From Manganibacter manganicus (GTDB lineage: Bacteria; Pseudomonadota; Alphaproteobacteria; Rhizobiales; Rhizobiaceae), in NCBI RefSeq assembly GCF_002075885.1, contig NZ_MDET01000023.1, positions 186,001 to 250,000 on the forward strand: 64,000 bases of DNA, written 5' to 3'. Positions within the stretch are counted from its first letter, which is position 1, and each line of letters opens with the position of its first letter. Both the position numbers and the translations under genes were made by a program. A model generated the notes under the pieces. It was not told the DNA's origin. It searched no databases and worked only from the letters and a program-made list of their open reading frames with translations. Below are positions 19,978 to 28,798 of the stretch, in pieces.

Positions 19978-22900
19978 CTATTTCGCCGCCTCCAGCCGGG
20001 ACGGCGCCGAAAATGCCCGCAGGCGCGCAACCAGCCTTTGCCGCTCAGCCTCGGCTTTGTCCATGGCTGCCATCCGGACATGACCGTAGCCACGAACCAG
20101 TGCGGGCACCGAGGCAAGTGCCGCCGCTGCTTCGATATGATCGGGGGCCCGGCCCGGTGACAAAGCCCTTGCGACCAGATCGAGATCGGCTTCGTAGCGG
20201 GCGAGAAATGCACGCTCGGTGCGCCGCTCGGCTGTATAGCCGAAGACGTCGATCGCGGTGCCGCGCAACCGCCGGGCAGTCGCCAACAGCCGAAAAGCCT
20301 TCATCATCCAGGGTCCGAACCGCATCTTGCCGGGGCGTCCATCGGAGTCGCGTCGGGCAAGAAGCGGCGGAGCCAAATGAAATTCGAGCTTCTCATAGCT
20401 TTCGAACTGCTCCGCCATGCTACGGGCGAAACTGCGGTCGGTGTAAAGCCTGGCAACCTCGTATTCGTCCTTTGCCGCCATCAGCTTGAACAGGTTTCTT
20501 GCCGCCGCCTCGCTGACAATCGTAGAGCCGGACACGGCCTTCTCCTCCACCATCCGCAAGGCCGCGATGCGCTCGGCATAGCGCTTCGCATAGGCAGCAT
20601 TCTGATAAGCGGTGAGGAAGGCGACCCGCCTTGCGATGATTTCATCAAGCGTCTGCGCCACCGGTTCGGGTGCCCTGCCCTGCCGTTGGACAAGCGAGTG
20701 GACAAAGTCGGGTTGCTGAGCGGCGCGCCGGCCCCAGCGGAAGGCGGAAACATTCATGCCGACTGCCTGGCCATTCAGCTCAATCGCCTTTTCCACCGCC
20801 TCGGCGGAAAGCGGCAGGCCGCCATGCTGGAAGGCAAAGCCCAGCATGAACATGTTGGCGCCGAGCGAATTGCCGAACAGCACTGTTGCCGTGCGCGACG
20901 CATCAAAGAAATGCGCCCGCTCGTCGCCGGCTGCGGTGCGGATCGCCCGTTTCAGGCGCTCGGTCGGCAGCGAGAAATCGGCGGAACGAGTGAACTCGCC
21001 CGGCATGGTTTCAGCGGTATTGGCGACAAACAGCGTATGGCCCTCGCGCACGGAAGACAGCACTTTTGCCGAGCCTGAAACGACGAGATCGCAACCGAGG
21101 ACCAGATCGGCCTTGCCGGCTGAAACGCGGATCGCGTGAATATCGTCCGGCGTTTCGGCAATGCGGACATGGGTGAAAACCGAACCGCCCTTTTGGGCAA
21201 GGCCGGTCATGTCGATCATGCCGCAGCCCTTGCCTTCCAGATGCGCCGCCATCCCGAGGATTGCGCCAATAGTGACGACGCCGGTGCCGCCGACGCCGTC
21301 GATGATACCGGCCCAACCATCCCTGTCGAGCCGGAACGGCTGAGGCGCGGGAACGCCATCCAGCGGATCGGTATTGCCAGCAATGCCGCCCGCCTTCCTG
21401 ATCTTGCCACCATGAACGGTCACGAATGACGGGCAAAAGCCGTCGATACAGGAAAAATCCTTGTTGCAGGATGACTGGTCGATGCGGCGCTTGCGCCCGA
21501 ATTCCGTCTCGACCGGCTGGATCGACACGCAATTGGAGGCGACGCCGCAATCGCCGCAGCCCTCGCAGACCAGTTCGTTGATGAAGACGCGCTTGTCGGG
21601 GTCGGGAAAGGTGCCGCGCTTGCGGCGACGGCGTTTTTCCGCCGCACAGGTCTGGTCGTAGAGCAGGACGGAAACGCCCTTCACTTCGCGCAGTTCGCGC
21701 TGCACGCGGTCAAGTTCATGGCGGCCATGAATGGTGGTTCGCGCCGGAAAGACCGTATGGCCGGCATATTTGCCCGGCTCGTCGGTGACGACGGCAATAC
21801 GCTCCACACCCTCGGCGCGAAGCTGGGCGGCAATCATGCCGACCGTCAACTCGCCCTCATGCGGTTGGCCGCCCGTCATGGCGACGGCATCGTTATAGAG
21901 GATCTTGTAGGTGATGTCGGTGCCGGCAGCGAGCGCGAAGCGGATCGCCAGCGAACCGGAGTGGTTATAGGTGCCGTCGCCGAGGTTCTGGAAGATGTGA
22001 CCACGCTTCGAGAATGGTGCCTGACCGATCCACTGCGCGCCCTCGCCGCCCATCTGGGTGAAGCCGACCGTCGAACGGTCCATCCACAGCGCCATGAAGT
22101 GACAGCCGATGCCGGCGGCGGCCAGCGAGCCCTCTGGCACTTTCGTCGAGGAATTGTGCGGACAGCCGGAGCAGAAGAACGGCGTGCGCGCGCCGATATC
22201 CTGCGTTTCAGTCAGCATCGCCTGAAACTGCTTCAGCTTGGCAATACGCGCGGCGATCTCTTCCGACGGGCCGATGACCTTGAGGATACGCTCGCCCAGC
22301 GCAATGGCGATGTCGTTGGGGTCGAGCGCGCCCTTGGCCGGAAACAGCCAGTCGCCGTGCTCATCCTTCTTGCCGATGATCTCCGGCTGGATGGCGGTGC
22401 CATAAAGGTGCTCACGCAATTGCACTTCGATCAGCGAGCGCTTTTCTTCCACCACAACCACCGTGTCGAGGCCGCGCGCGAACTCGGCGACGTGCCGGTA
22501 ATCGAGCGGCCACGGACAGCCGACCTTGAACAGCCTTATGCCGATGCGGTTGGCCGCCGCCTCGTCGACGCCGATATCCTCCAGTGCCTGGCGCACGTCG
22601 AGATAGCTCTTGCCGACGGTAACAATGCCGAGCTTCGGCTTGGCTCCGCCGGAATAGACGATGCGGTTCAGCCCGTTCGCTTCGATGAAGGCGGAGACCG
22701 CGTCGCGCTTGGCCTCGTGCAGCCGGGCTTCCTGGCCAAGCTGGTTCAACTCGTTGCGGATGTTGAGCCCGCCCGGCGGCATATCAAATTCGGGAACGAC
22801 GCTGTTCACCCGATTGAGGCCGGCCTCCACCGCCGCCGTCGACTCGATATTGTCCTTGACGCATTTGATCGCCGTCCAGGTGCCGGAAAAGCGCGACATG

Positions 22901-23463
22901 GCGATGCCCAGCAGGCCGTAGTCGATGATCTCCTGCACGCCGGCCGGGTTCAGCACCGGCATCATGGCATCGACGAAGTGAAACTCGGTGGCATGCGCAT
23001 TGGTCGAGGATTCGGCCATGTGGTCGTCGCCCATCAGAGCGAGAACACCGCCGTGCCGCGAGCTTCCGGCTAGATTGGCATGACGGAAGACGTCACCGGA
23101 ACGGTCGACGCCCGGCCCCTTGCCGTACCAGAGCGAAAAGACGCCGTCATACCTGCCTTCGCCCATCAGTTCGGCCTGCTGCGAGCCCCAGCAGGCAGTA
23201 GCCGCAAGCTCTTCGTTAAGACCGGGCTGGAAAACGATCTCGGCTGCACCGAGTTGCGTCCGTGCCTTCCATAATTGCAGATCGAGACCGCCAAGCGGCG
23301 AGCCGCGATAGCCGGAAACGAAGCCGGCTGTATTCAAGCCAGCGCACCGGTCGCGCTCACGCTGCATCAACAGCATGCGGATGACCGCCTGCGAGCCGGA
23401 GACAAAGACGCGCTCCCTGGCGAGATCGTATTTGTCGTCGAGCGCGACGTCGTGCAGCGTCAT
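19978..23463 (-). CDS. Indolepyruvate ferredoxin oxidoreductase, fused alpha-beta
   Basis: A 1161-residue single-chain 2-ketoacid:ferredoxin oxidoreductase combining IorA- and IorB-like parts. The N-terminal part has the pyrimidine-binding region (GLNTAGFVSGYRGSPLGGLD); the middle has thiamine diphosphate binding (QNLGDGTYNHSGSLAIRFAL) and the cysteine cluster CEGCGDCGVASNCVS; the C-terminal gamma-type domain contains GVGGTGVVTIGAILGMAAHL. It oxidatively decarboxylates aryl (and related) 2-keto acids to acyl-CoA, reducing ferredoxin, in aromatic amino acid breakdown. It forms a separate unit 104 bases downstream of the lipoprotein gene. Confidence 0.92.
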   Translation of the reverse strand: MTLHDVALDDKYDLARERVFVSGSQAVIRMLLMQRERDRCAGLNTAGFVSGYRGSPLGGLDLQLWKARTQLGAAEIVFQPGLNEELAATACWGSQQAELMGEGRYDGVFSLWYGKGPGVDRSGDVFRHANLAGSSRHGGVLALMGDDHMAESSTNAHATEFHFVDAMMPVLNPAGVQEIIDYGLLGIAMSRFSGTWTAIKCVKDNIESTAAVEAGLNRVNSVVPEFDMPPGGLNIRNELNQLGQEARLHEAKRDAVSAFIEANGLNRIVYSGGAKPKLGIVTVGKSYLDVRQALEDIGVDEAAANRIGIRLFKVGCPWPLDYRHVAEFARGLDTVVVVEEKRSLIEVQLREHLYGTAIQPEIIGKKDEHGDWLFPAKGALDPNDIAIALGERILKVIGPSEEIAARIAKLKQFQAMLTETQDIGARTPFFCSGCPHNSSTKVPEGSLAAAGIGCHFMALWMDRSTVGFTQMGGEGAQWIGQAPFSKRGHIFQNLGDGTYNHSGSLAIRFALAAGTDITYKILYNDAVAMTGGQPHEGELTVGMIAAQLRAEGVERIAVVTDEPGKYAGHTVFPARTTIHGRHELDRVQRELREVKGVSVLLYDQTCAAEKRRRRKRGTFPDPDKRVFINELVCEGCGDCGVASNCVSIQPVETEFGRKRRIDQSSCNKDFSCIDGFCPSFVTVHGGKIRKAGGIAGNTDPLDGVPAPQPFRLDRDGWAGIIDGVGGTGVVTIGAILGMAAHLEGKGCGMIDMTGLAQKGGSVFTHVRIAETPDDIHAIRVSAGKADLVLGCDLVVSGSAKVLSSVREGHTLFVANTAETMPGEFTRSADFSLPTERLKRAIRTAAGDERAHFFDASRTATVLFGNSLGANMFMLGFAFQHGGLPLSAEAVEKAIELNGQAVGMNVSAFRWGRRAAQQPDFVHSLVQRQGRAPEPVAQTLDEIIARRVAFLTAYQNAAYAKRYAERIAALRMVEEKAVSGSTIVSEAAARNLFKLMAAKDEYEVARLYTDRSFARSMAEQFESYEKLEFHLAPPLLARRDSDGRPGKMRFGPWMMKAFRLLATARRLRGTAIDVFGYTAERRTERAFLARYEADLDLVARALSPGRAPDHIEAAAALASVPALVRGYGHVRMAAMDKAEAERQRLVARLRAFSAPSRLEAAK

Positions 23464-23567
23464 AAGGCTTTTCCTCTGCCAGCGCCGGGCAAAACGGCGG
23501 GGCCGCCGGATCGGGATTCGGCATCCTTCCCCCGCCAGCTATGCAGGTCAAGCGGCCAGGCTCGACT

Positions 23568-24095
23568 CTATGCTGGACAGGTAACGCCGCGTCCGCCGGG
23601 AAGCCGCCCGTCCGGATGGCCGGCAAGTTCGGGATTGGGATCGTAGCCCGACCCGACGACGAGAGGCCGGTCAGGCAGCATATCCTGGTCTTGCGCCGAG
23701 ACCATCGTCGTCTCGATCGTCTGCAGCACCTTGCCGGCCTTGCTCTTCACCGTGATGGCAACCTTGTAGGGCCGATCCTTGACCACGCATTCCAGTTCAG
23801 GGCTTTCAATCGTCACCTTGGTGTGACCGACAAACAGCTTTTGCGAGAAGACCAATGGCCCGCCACCTGCCGGATTGTCCATGGTGGTGGTGATTGTCTG
23901 GCCTTCCTCGATAGGCCTCAGCGGATTGAGCGTGACCAGATAGGTCAGCGTCGCCTCGCGATAGTTGAAAACCACGAGCCGGCCGGAAATCTCGAACAAT
24001 GCCTGCTTGCCCGTGTCACGGCAGGCGCCGACCAGCGCCGCTGCCGTGAAGACCGCGAGCGCGAATGCCGCACGCGAGACCGGATTAACCATCAT
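23568..24095 (-). CDS. Predicted lipoprotein of unknown function
   Basis: A 175-residue protein with a hydrophobic signal peptide and a lipobox (VGAC, Cys about residue 25), so probably membrane-anchored in the periplasm. The mature part is beta-rich (ISGRLVVFNYREATLTYLVTL, KVTIESPELECVVKDRPYKV). I do not recognise the family. The start codon overlaps the end of the CGNR gene by 11 bases; ATG 24092, 6 bases after GGGGAGG, is an equally good start. It is probably co-transcribed with the CGNR regulator. Confidence 0.7.
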   Translation of the reverse strand: MMVNPVSRAAFALAVFTAAALVGACRDTGKQALFEISGRLVVFNYREATLTYLVTLNPLRPIEEGQTITTTMDNPAGGGPLVFSQKLFVGHTKVTIESPELECVVKDRPYKVAITVKSKAGKVLQTIETTMVSAQDQDMLPDRPLVVGSGYDPNPELAGHPDGRLPGGRGVTCPA

Positions 24096-24711
24096 CAACC
24101 TCCCCATTGTCCTTTACGGCCCCCGCGCCCCTCTTTCGCAGGTAGTGCCGGCGTGCCTTGCGGCGGTTGCCGCATACCGCCATGTCGCACCACAGCCGGC
24201 TGCCATTGCGGCTGCGGTCGAGGAACAGCCAGTTGCAGTTCCGGCAGATTTTAAGCCGCGCGCGCCTGGAAGCGTCCAGCAGCGACAACGCGGAGATCGC
24301 GAGCGCCGTCTCGAACGGCAGCGGCATGCCCGGATCGCCGAAGGGTTGTGCTGGCGCGCCGAGCATCATGCTTTCCCCGGCAAATCCTTTGGAACAGGCG
24401 TTCAGAAACGGCGGCAACGCCGTTGTTTCCATGCCGCCATTTGCCATGGCCGCGCCGCGAAACAACCGGTCCGTCGCCTCGCGGATGCCCACCACCGTCG
24501 CCGCGATCTTTTCCGGCTCCGGTGCAACGAGCGGTCGCCCGCCCAATTCGTCGGCGCGAAAGATGCTGGCAGCGTCGGCGAAGCGGGCGATTTCCATCGG
24601 ATCGGCCAAACGGTCGAACGTTCGCGGATCGCCGCGCAACACGACTGTGTTGGCGGCATCGAGCGCAAGCACGCCACCTGAAAAGCGGTGCGGGGTCCAG
24701 GAAACTGCCAT
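24085..24711 (-). CDS. CGNR zinc-finger family transcription regulator
   Basis: A 208-residue protein with an N-terminal ABATE-type ligand-binding region (MAVSWTPHRFSGGVLALD) and a C-terminal zinc-binding motif: CRNCNWLFLD, then LWCDMAVCGNRRKARRHY, which gives the CGNR name and the metal-binding cysteines. CGNR proteins are DNA-binding regulators usually next to transporters or catabolic genes. Here it is divergent from an orphan LivH-type permease, with an inverted repeat between them. The ATG at 24711 gives the conserved N-terminus; 24744 is a less likely start. Confidence 0.88.
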   Translation of the reverse strand: MAVSWTPHRFSGGVLALDAANTVVLRGDPRTFDRLADPMEIARFADAASIFRADELGGRPLVAPEPEKIAATVVGIREATDRLFRGAAMANGGMETTALPPFLNACSKGFAGESMMLGAPAQPFGDPGMPLPFETALAISALSLLDASRRARLKICRNCNWLFLDRSRNGSRLWCDMAVCGNRRKARRHYLRKRGAGAVKDNGEVDDG

Positions 24712-24718
24712 AGGCCAA

Positions 24719-24750
24719 TCTAACTTATAAACTACATTTGACAAGTTAGA
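24719..24750. promoter_or_regulatory. Inverted repeat between CGNR regulator and permease
   Basis: TCTAACTT (24719-24726) and AAGTTAGA (24743-24750) are perfect inverted repeats separated by 16 bases. Read outward, both half-sites extend as CTAACTT(A/G)T(A/C)AA. It sits 8 bases upstream of the CGNR start and about 50 bases before the permease. This is the likely operator of the CGNR regulator, controlling both genes. Inferred from position and symmetry. Confidence 0.55.
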
Positions 24751-24799
24751 ATAGGCGATGCAGCCTGTCTCCCGCCATCGCGCCGCGAAAGGTTGCGGA

Positions 24800-25702
24800 A
24801 TGCTCTATTTCCTCCAGCAGGTGCTGAACGGGCTGCATTCCGGCGCGCTCTATGCGCTGCTCGCCTTCGGCTATGCGCTGACCAACGGCATCCTGCACCG
24901 AACCAACCTCGCCTATGGCGGCATCTTCGCCTTTAGCGGGCAGACGCTGATCCTGGTGGCCGTCTATGGCTGGCAGGTGCTTTGGCTGACGCTGCCCGCC
25001 ACTATCGCGCTCGGCGTGCTGGCCGCCTTCATCTATGCCGTGCTGCTCGGACGGCTGCTTGCCGCGGGCGTATTCGCACCGCTGGCCACTCGCTCACCCA
25101 ACGCCATTGCGGCGGCAACGCTCGGCGTGCTGATCGTCTTGCAGGAACTTTCGCGCATCGCCGCCGACACGCATGACTACTGGCTGCCGCCAATGCTGGC
25201 CTATCCGGTGGTGCTGGCAGCCGGGCCGAATTTCCATGCCACGCTGACCGTGATCCAGTTGATGAACTGCGGGCTCGCAATTGCCGTGCTGCTCGTGGCT
25301 GGCCTGCTGCTTGCCCGCACCAGTTTCGGCCGCAACTGGCGGGCAGTCTGCGATGACCCGCAGGCGGCAGCGCTTTGCGGCATCGACCCCGGCCTGATCT
25401 TTACCCGCGCCATACTTGCAGGGGGCCTGTTCGCGGCGCTCGCCGGCATCATGGCCGCGCTTTATTATGGCAATATCGGCTTCGGCGCTGGATTGACCTA
25501 CGGCTTGAAGGTGCTGTTCGTCACTGCCGTCGGCGGCTATTTGTCACCGGCTTATGCGGCTCTGGGCGCGGCGGCATTCGGCATGGCGGAATCGCTTTGG
25601 GCCGGCTATTTTCCAATCGAATGGCGCGATGCCTGGATGCTCGGCCTCCTTGCCCTGCTCCTGGTGCTGATCGGCAGCAACCGTGACGCCAAGACGATCT
25701 GA
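24800..25702 (+). CDS. Branched-chain amino acid-type ABC permease (LivH-like), orphan
   Basis: A 300-residue permease with about eight hydrophobic helices, beginning MLYFLQQVLNGLHSGALYAL and containing GYALTNGILHRTNLAYGGIFAFSG and SFGRNWRAVCDDPQAAALCGID, typical of LivH. No LivM, LivG/LivF ATPase or binding protein is next to it, so it is an incomplete system here. ATG 24800 gives the family N-terminus; an in-frame ATG at 24758 is possible. It is divergent from the CGNR regulator, which probably controls it. The substrate is unknown. Confidence 0.85.
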   Translation: MLYFLQQVLNGLHSGALYALLAFGYALTNGILHRTNLAYGGIFAFSGQTLILVAVYGWQVLWLTLPATIALGVLAAFIYAVLLGRLLAAGVFAPLATRSPNAIAAATLGVLIVLQELSRIAADTHDYWLPPMLAYPVVLAAGPNFHATLTVIQLMNCGLAIAVLLVAGLLLARTSFGRNWRAVCDDPQAAALCGIDPGLIFTRAILAGGLFAALAGIMAALYYGNIGFGAGLTYGLKVLFVTAVGGYLSPAYAALGAAAFGMAESLWAGYFPIEWRDAWMLGLLALLLVLIGSNRDAKTI

Positions 25703-26125
25703 AGCCGGATTCATCCCATGCACTTGGTCATTGAATTGACGCATGTCTCCGGCGGATGCGTTACCCGACGTCGGCTTGCCTCCCATGGCGCGAGGCGGCT
25801 TGGCTTTGGTGCCGGTATGCGGTGTTGACAACGCCAGCGGAACCTTAGGGTCAGGAAATATCGAATATGGTCGTTGATCCAAGAAAGCGCCCGTTTGCCA
25901 GGAGGGGTGGCAAACGGGCGCCAACGGCACAAAATATGCGCCTTCGCGATCCCTGGGAGGATCACCCGCCAAACTCGGGATTTACGGAAAGGTTCCCTGT
26001 TTCCGGACGTCTTTGTGGCAGGAACAGATGATAAGGAATGTCGCAAAAAGACCTTAATTCAGTTGGGAACGAGGATGCCTCGATGTGGTTCTTCCCGAGC
26101 AATCTTGCTCGAAAGGAGAGAACCG
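25703..26125. other. Intergenic region with one strong hairpin
   Basis: Between the LivH-like permease and the DUF1236 gene I see no convincing gene; the open frames on both strands lack recognisable motifs. The main structure is the 13-base inverted repeat at 25887-25921. The last part carries the SD AAAGGAG for the DUF1236 gene. Confidence 0.4.
25887..25921. terminator. Strong hairpin, possible terminator
   Basis: GCGCCCGTTTGCC (25887-25899) and its exact complement GGCAAACGGGCGC (25909-25921) frame a 9-base loop, AGGAGGGGT. On the plus strand no T-run follows; on the minus strand TTTC follows. It could act as a terminator for the permease or as an mRNA structure upstream of the DUF1236 gene. 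The loop resembles an SD sequence, but no start codon is nearby. Confidence 0.4.
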
Positions 26126-26443
26126 ATGAAAACGATTCTTCCAGCCTACGTCGCATGCGCGATACTGATGACGATGGGCGTAGCCAACGCGCAGGACACG
26201 GTCATCGTACCGGCCCCCCAACCCGACACGGTGGTCATCCAGCCGGAGCAGCAGACTGTGATCCGGGAGTATGTGCATAAGAATCCGGTTGCTTCGGTGA
26301 ATATCCTCGGACTGGAACTGGCACTGGGATCGAAAGTGCCCGATACGGTCGAGCTCCACGAAGTTCCCAATGCAACCTATCGCTATACCGTGATTGACGA
26401 CCAGACTGTCATCGTGGATCCCGAGACCCACGAAATCGTCTAG
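26126..26443 (+). CDS. DUF1236-type periplasmic protein
   Basis: A 105-residue protein with a signal peptide (MKTILPAYVACAILMTMGVANA, cleavage expected near ANA-QD) and a mature part ending in the DUF1236-like pattern: LGSKVPDTVELHEVPNATYRY, then VIDDQTVIVDPETHEIV. Function unknown; such proteins are common in rhizobia as small secreted proteins. The ATG at 26126 is preceded by AAAGGAG. It is followed by a cluster of hairpins that probably ends the transcript. Confidence 0.75.
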   Translation: MKTILPAYVACAILMTMGVANAQDTVIVPAPQPDTVVIQPEQQTVIREYVHKNPVASVNILGLELALGSKVPDTVELHEVPNATYRYTVIDDQTVIVDPETHEIV

Positions 26444-26463
26444 ATCCTGCACTGATGTGCCTC

Positions 26464-26496
26464 TTCGACAGGGGCGCATATCGCGCCCCTTGTCGA
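26464..26496 (+). terminator. Hairpin after DUF1236 gene, likely terminator
   Basis: TCGACAGGGGCGC and GCGCCCCTTGTCGA form a GC-rich stem of 13 pairs with one extra T on the 3' arm, starting about 20 bases after the DUF1236 stop. There is no long T-run after it, so it may need Rho or act as an mRNA-stabilising hairpin. Confidence 0.45.
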
Positions 26497-26513
26497 GCGC
26501 CCTTGTCGGGCGA

Positions 26514-26549
26514 CTGCGCTGGAAGCAGGTCGGAATGCTTCCAGCGCAG
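26514..26549. repeat. 14-base perfect inverted repeat
   Basis: CTGCGCTGGAAGCA (26514-26527) is exactly complementary to TGCTTCCAGCGCAG (26536-26549), with an 8-base loop GGTCGGAA. It lies only 18 bases after the previous hairpin. Its function is unknown; it may be an intergenic palindromic element. Confidence 0.5.
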
Positions 26550-26792
26550 GCCTGTTTCTGCGCGGCAGGCGGTCCGCCTGTGAAAGCGCCACATCCTCTC
26601 CCGCCGACGAGGGCGGGAACGGGTAGCCAATGAGCGATATCGCGAGCAGGTTATCTTATCGGGCGATAGCTGTCGCATCCGCCGCCCGCCGGCGTGTCGT
26701 CTATCTCCGACTGTCCGTTTTGTGGCCTACTCAGCGCGCGGCATCGTGTCTATTCTAATGAAGAGACAGCGATTATGGAGGACGAAGCGCGC

Positions 26793-27947
26793 ATGACCTG
26801 GCGCAAGACATTCATGGCATCGCTCGCCATGGCGGCAACCCTCATGTGCAACAGCGCCGTGCGGGCTCAAAGCATCAATGCCGGCGACCACATGGCAAGC
26901 GCCACTCGCCCTTTCGCCGTTCAGCCCGTGGCCGAATTCGACACACCCTGGGCGATCGCTTTCCTTCCGGATGGAAGGATGCTCGTCACCGAAAAGCCGG
27001 GCCGGATATTTCTCGTCAGCCAGGAAGGGCAGAAGATCGAAATCGGCAATATGCCCGAGGTTGCCGCGTCCGGCCAGAACGGACTGCTCGACATTGCCCC
27101 TTCCCCGGATTTCGCAACCAGCTCACGCATCTACTTCACCTATGTCGCGCCAGATGATGGCGGCAGTCGCCTCGTGCTGAGCAGCGCCACGCTTTCCGTT
27201 TCAGGCGACGGTGCAACGCTTACCGATCGGACGGTTATCTGGCGGCAGACGCCGGGAGGCGGAGGCGGGCAGCCGGGCGGCATCATCGCCTTCGATCCAA
27301 AAGGAACTCATCTTTTCCTGACTGTCGGCGACCGTATGCGGCCGGCCAGCGCCCAGGACCCCGACCAGGCACGCGGCAAGGTGCTGCGTCTCAACCTCGA
27401 CGGTAGCACGCCGCCGGACAACCCTCTCGCCGGAAAAGGCGGGATACAGGCGCAGACCTGGACGACAGGTCATCGCAACCCCTACGGCCTGGCCTTCGCG
27501 CCCGACGGACGATTGTGGCTGCATGAAATGGGTCCGCGCGGCGGCGACGAACTGAACCTGATCGAGCCCGGTCGCAACTACGGCTGGCCGGTTGTCTCCA
27601 ATGGAGACGAATACAGCGGCGCCAAAATTCCCGACCACGACACGCGACCCGAATTCGCGTCTCCGGCCGTCTACTGGACGCCTGTGATCGCCCCTGCCGG
27701 CCTTGCCTTTTACGAAGGCCCGATGTTTCCGCAATGGCAAGGCTCGGCGTTGATCGGCGGCCTTGCGGTGCATGCGCTCGTTCGCGTCGCTTTCGGCTCC
27801 GATGGCCGGCCCGACGAAGCCGATCGCTGGGGCATGGGCGCGCGCATACGTGATGTCGCCGTCGCCCCCGACGGAGCCGTCTGGATCATCGAGGACGACG
27901 AACCCGGCCATCTGCTGCGCCTCACGCCCGAGCGTCCGGACGGCTGA
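26793..27947 (+). CDS. PQQ-dependent sugar dehydrogenase family protein
   Basis: A 384-residue periplasmic protein of the soluble glucose/sorbosone dehydrogenase (YliI/Asd) beta-propeller family. After a signal peptide (AMAATLMCNSAVRAQ) come family blocks: TPWAIAFLPDGRMLVTEKPGR, NGLLDIAPSPDF, TTGHRNPYGLAFAPDGRLWL, EMGPRGGDELNLIEPGRNYGWP and YWTPVIAPAGLAFYEG. These oxidise sugars or sugar alcohols using PQQ. I chose the ATG at 26793 because GGAGGA is 10 bases upstream; the ATGs at 26775 and 26694 are alternatives. No pqq genes are in this window. Confidence 0.85.
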   Translation: MTWRKTFMASLAMAATLMCNSAVRAQSINAGDHMASATRPFAVQPVAEFDTPWAIAFLPDGRMLVTEKPGRIFLVSQEGQKIEIGNMPEVAASGQNGLLDIAPSPDFATSSRIYFTYVAPDDGGSRLVLSSATLSVSGDGATLTDRTVIWRQTPGGGGGQPGGIIAFDPKGTHLFLTVGDRMRPASAQDPDQARGKVLRLNLDGSTPPDNPLAGKGGIQAQTWTTGHRNPYGLAFAPDGRLWLHEMGPRGGDELNLIEPGRNYGWPVVSNGDEYSGAKIPDHDTRPEFASPAVYWTPVIAPAGLAFYEGPMFPQWQGSALIGGLAVHALVRVAFGSDGRPDEADRWGMGARIRDVAVAPDGAVWIIEDDEPGHLLRLTPERPDG

Positions 27948-28093
27948 AGCGGTTCCTCGACGTTTTCCCCTATTGATGACCCACAGCATTTGCGTGTGAG
28001 TTGACGGGCCGGACCACGGTCGCCATACGGTTGGGCCAAAAGGCGCGTCGAACCATTCCATGTGCGGCAGCGCCTGTCCTCGAGAGGAACCCT

Positions 28094-28798
28094 ATGGAAG
28101 CCATCAACGCGCTGATCGACGCTGCCCGCGCTTCTTCTTCCGTGTGCGCCTTGCTGGTCATCCTGATTGTCGTCGTCGTTGCCACCATCCTGACCGTCGC
28201 CTTCGACCGCCGCATGGCGGTGTTGGCAGCCGTTGCGCGCGCCATCGACCGGATCAACGAGTTTGTCGGCAAATGGGTGTCCTGGCTGATTTTGGCGTCG
28301 ATCGTCGTCAGCGCCGGAAACGCCATTATCCGCAAAACCTTCGATATCTCATCCAATGCCTGGCTGGAACTGCAATGGTATCTGTTCGGCGCGGCCTTCC
28401 TGCTGGCAGCCGCCTATACGCTCAAGCAGAACGAACATATCCGCATCGACATCATATATGGCCTGTTTCCACGCCGGGTGCAGCACTGGATCGACCTTTT
28501 CGGCCATTTGTTCTTCCTGATGCCGTTCGCCACGCTGATGCTGTTCTACCTCGTGCCTTATGTCGGCCGGTCCTTCGGAAGCGGTGAAATGTCCACCAAT
28601 GCCGGCGGGCTGATCATCTGGCCGGCCAAGGCGGCGCTGCTCGGCGGCTTCTTCTTCCTGTGGCTGCAAGGCATTTCCGAAGCCATCAAGAAGATCGCGG
28701 TGATCAGCGGCAACATGGACGATCCGGCGCCTTTCGTCTCGGCCCACCAGCAGGCCGAACGCGAAGCCCAGGAAATCGTCGACGAGGTGCGCCAATGA
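28094..28798 (+). CDS. TRAP transporter small membrane subunit (DctQ-type)
   Basis: A 234-residue small permease subunit of a TRAP transporter. It has a longer hydrophobic N-terminus than usual (VCALLVILIVVVVATILTVAF) and then the four-helix DctQ core with the motif NAWLELQWYLFGAAFLLAAAY and LKQNEHIRIDIIYG. The ATG at 28094 follows GAGAGGAA. Its stop overlaps the dctM start by 4 bases (ATGA). The binding protein gene lies on the other strand, downstream. Confidence 0.9.
   Translation: MEAINALIDAARASSSVCALLVILIVVVVATILTVAFDRRMAVLAAVARAIDRINEFVGKWVSWLILASIVVSAGNAIIRKTFDISSNAWLELQWYLFGAAFLLAAAYTLKQNEHIRIDIIYGLFPRRVQHWIDLFGHLFFLMPFATLMLFYLVPYVGRSFGSGEMSTNAGGLIIWPAKAALLGGFFFLWLQGISEAIKKIAVISGNMDDPAPFVSAHQQAEREAQEIVDEVRQ

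Larger units (their letters stand above)
26444..26792. other. Intergenic region rich in palindromes
   Basis: This stretch between the DUF1236 gene and the sugar dehydrogenase holds at least three palindromes (26464-26496, 26514-26549, and CAGGCGG-T-CCGCCTG at about 26565-26580) and a CCCGCC/GGGCGGG pair. An open frame continues upstream of the dehydrogenase start through this region, but it lacks protein-like features before the signal peptide. No RNA gene was recognised. Confidence 0.4.

Noticed and set aside
21718..23073. 451-codon frame antisense to the indolepyruvate oxidoreductase
   Set aside because: Antisense to a protein with intact thiamine and Fe-S motifs; no own motifs.
24738..24766. 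TTGACA at 24738 as a promoter of the LivH-like gene
   Set aside because: No matching -10 element lies 16-18 bases downstream, and the TTGACA is part of the inverted repeat.
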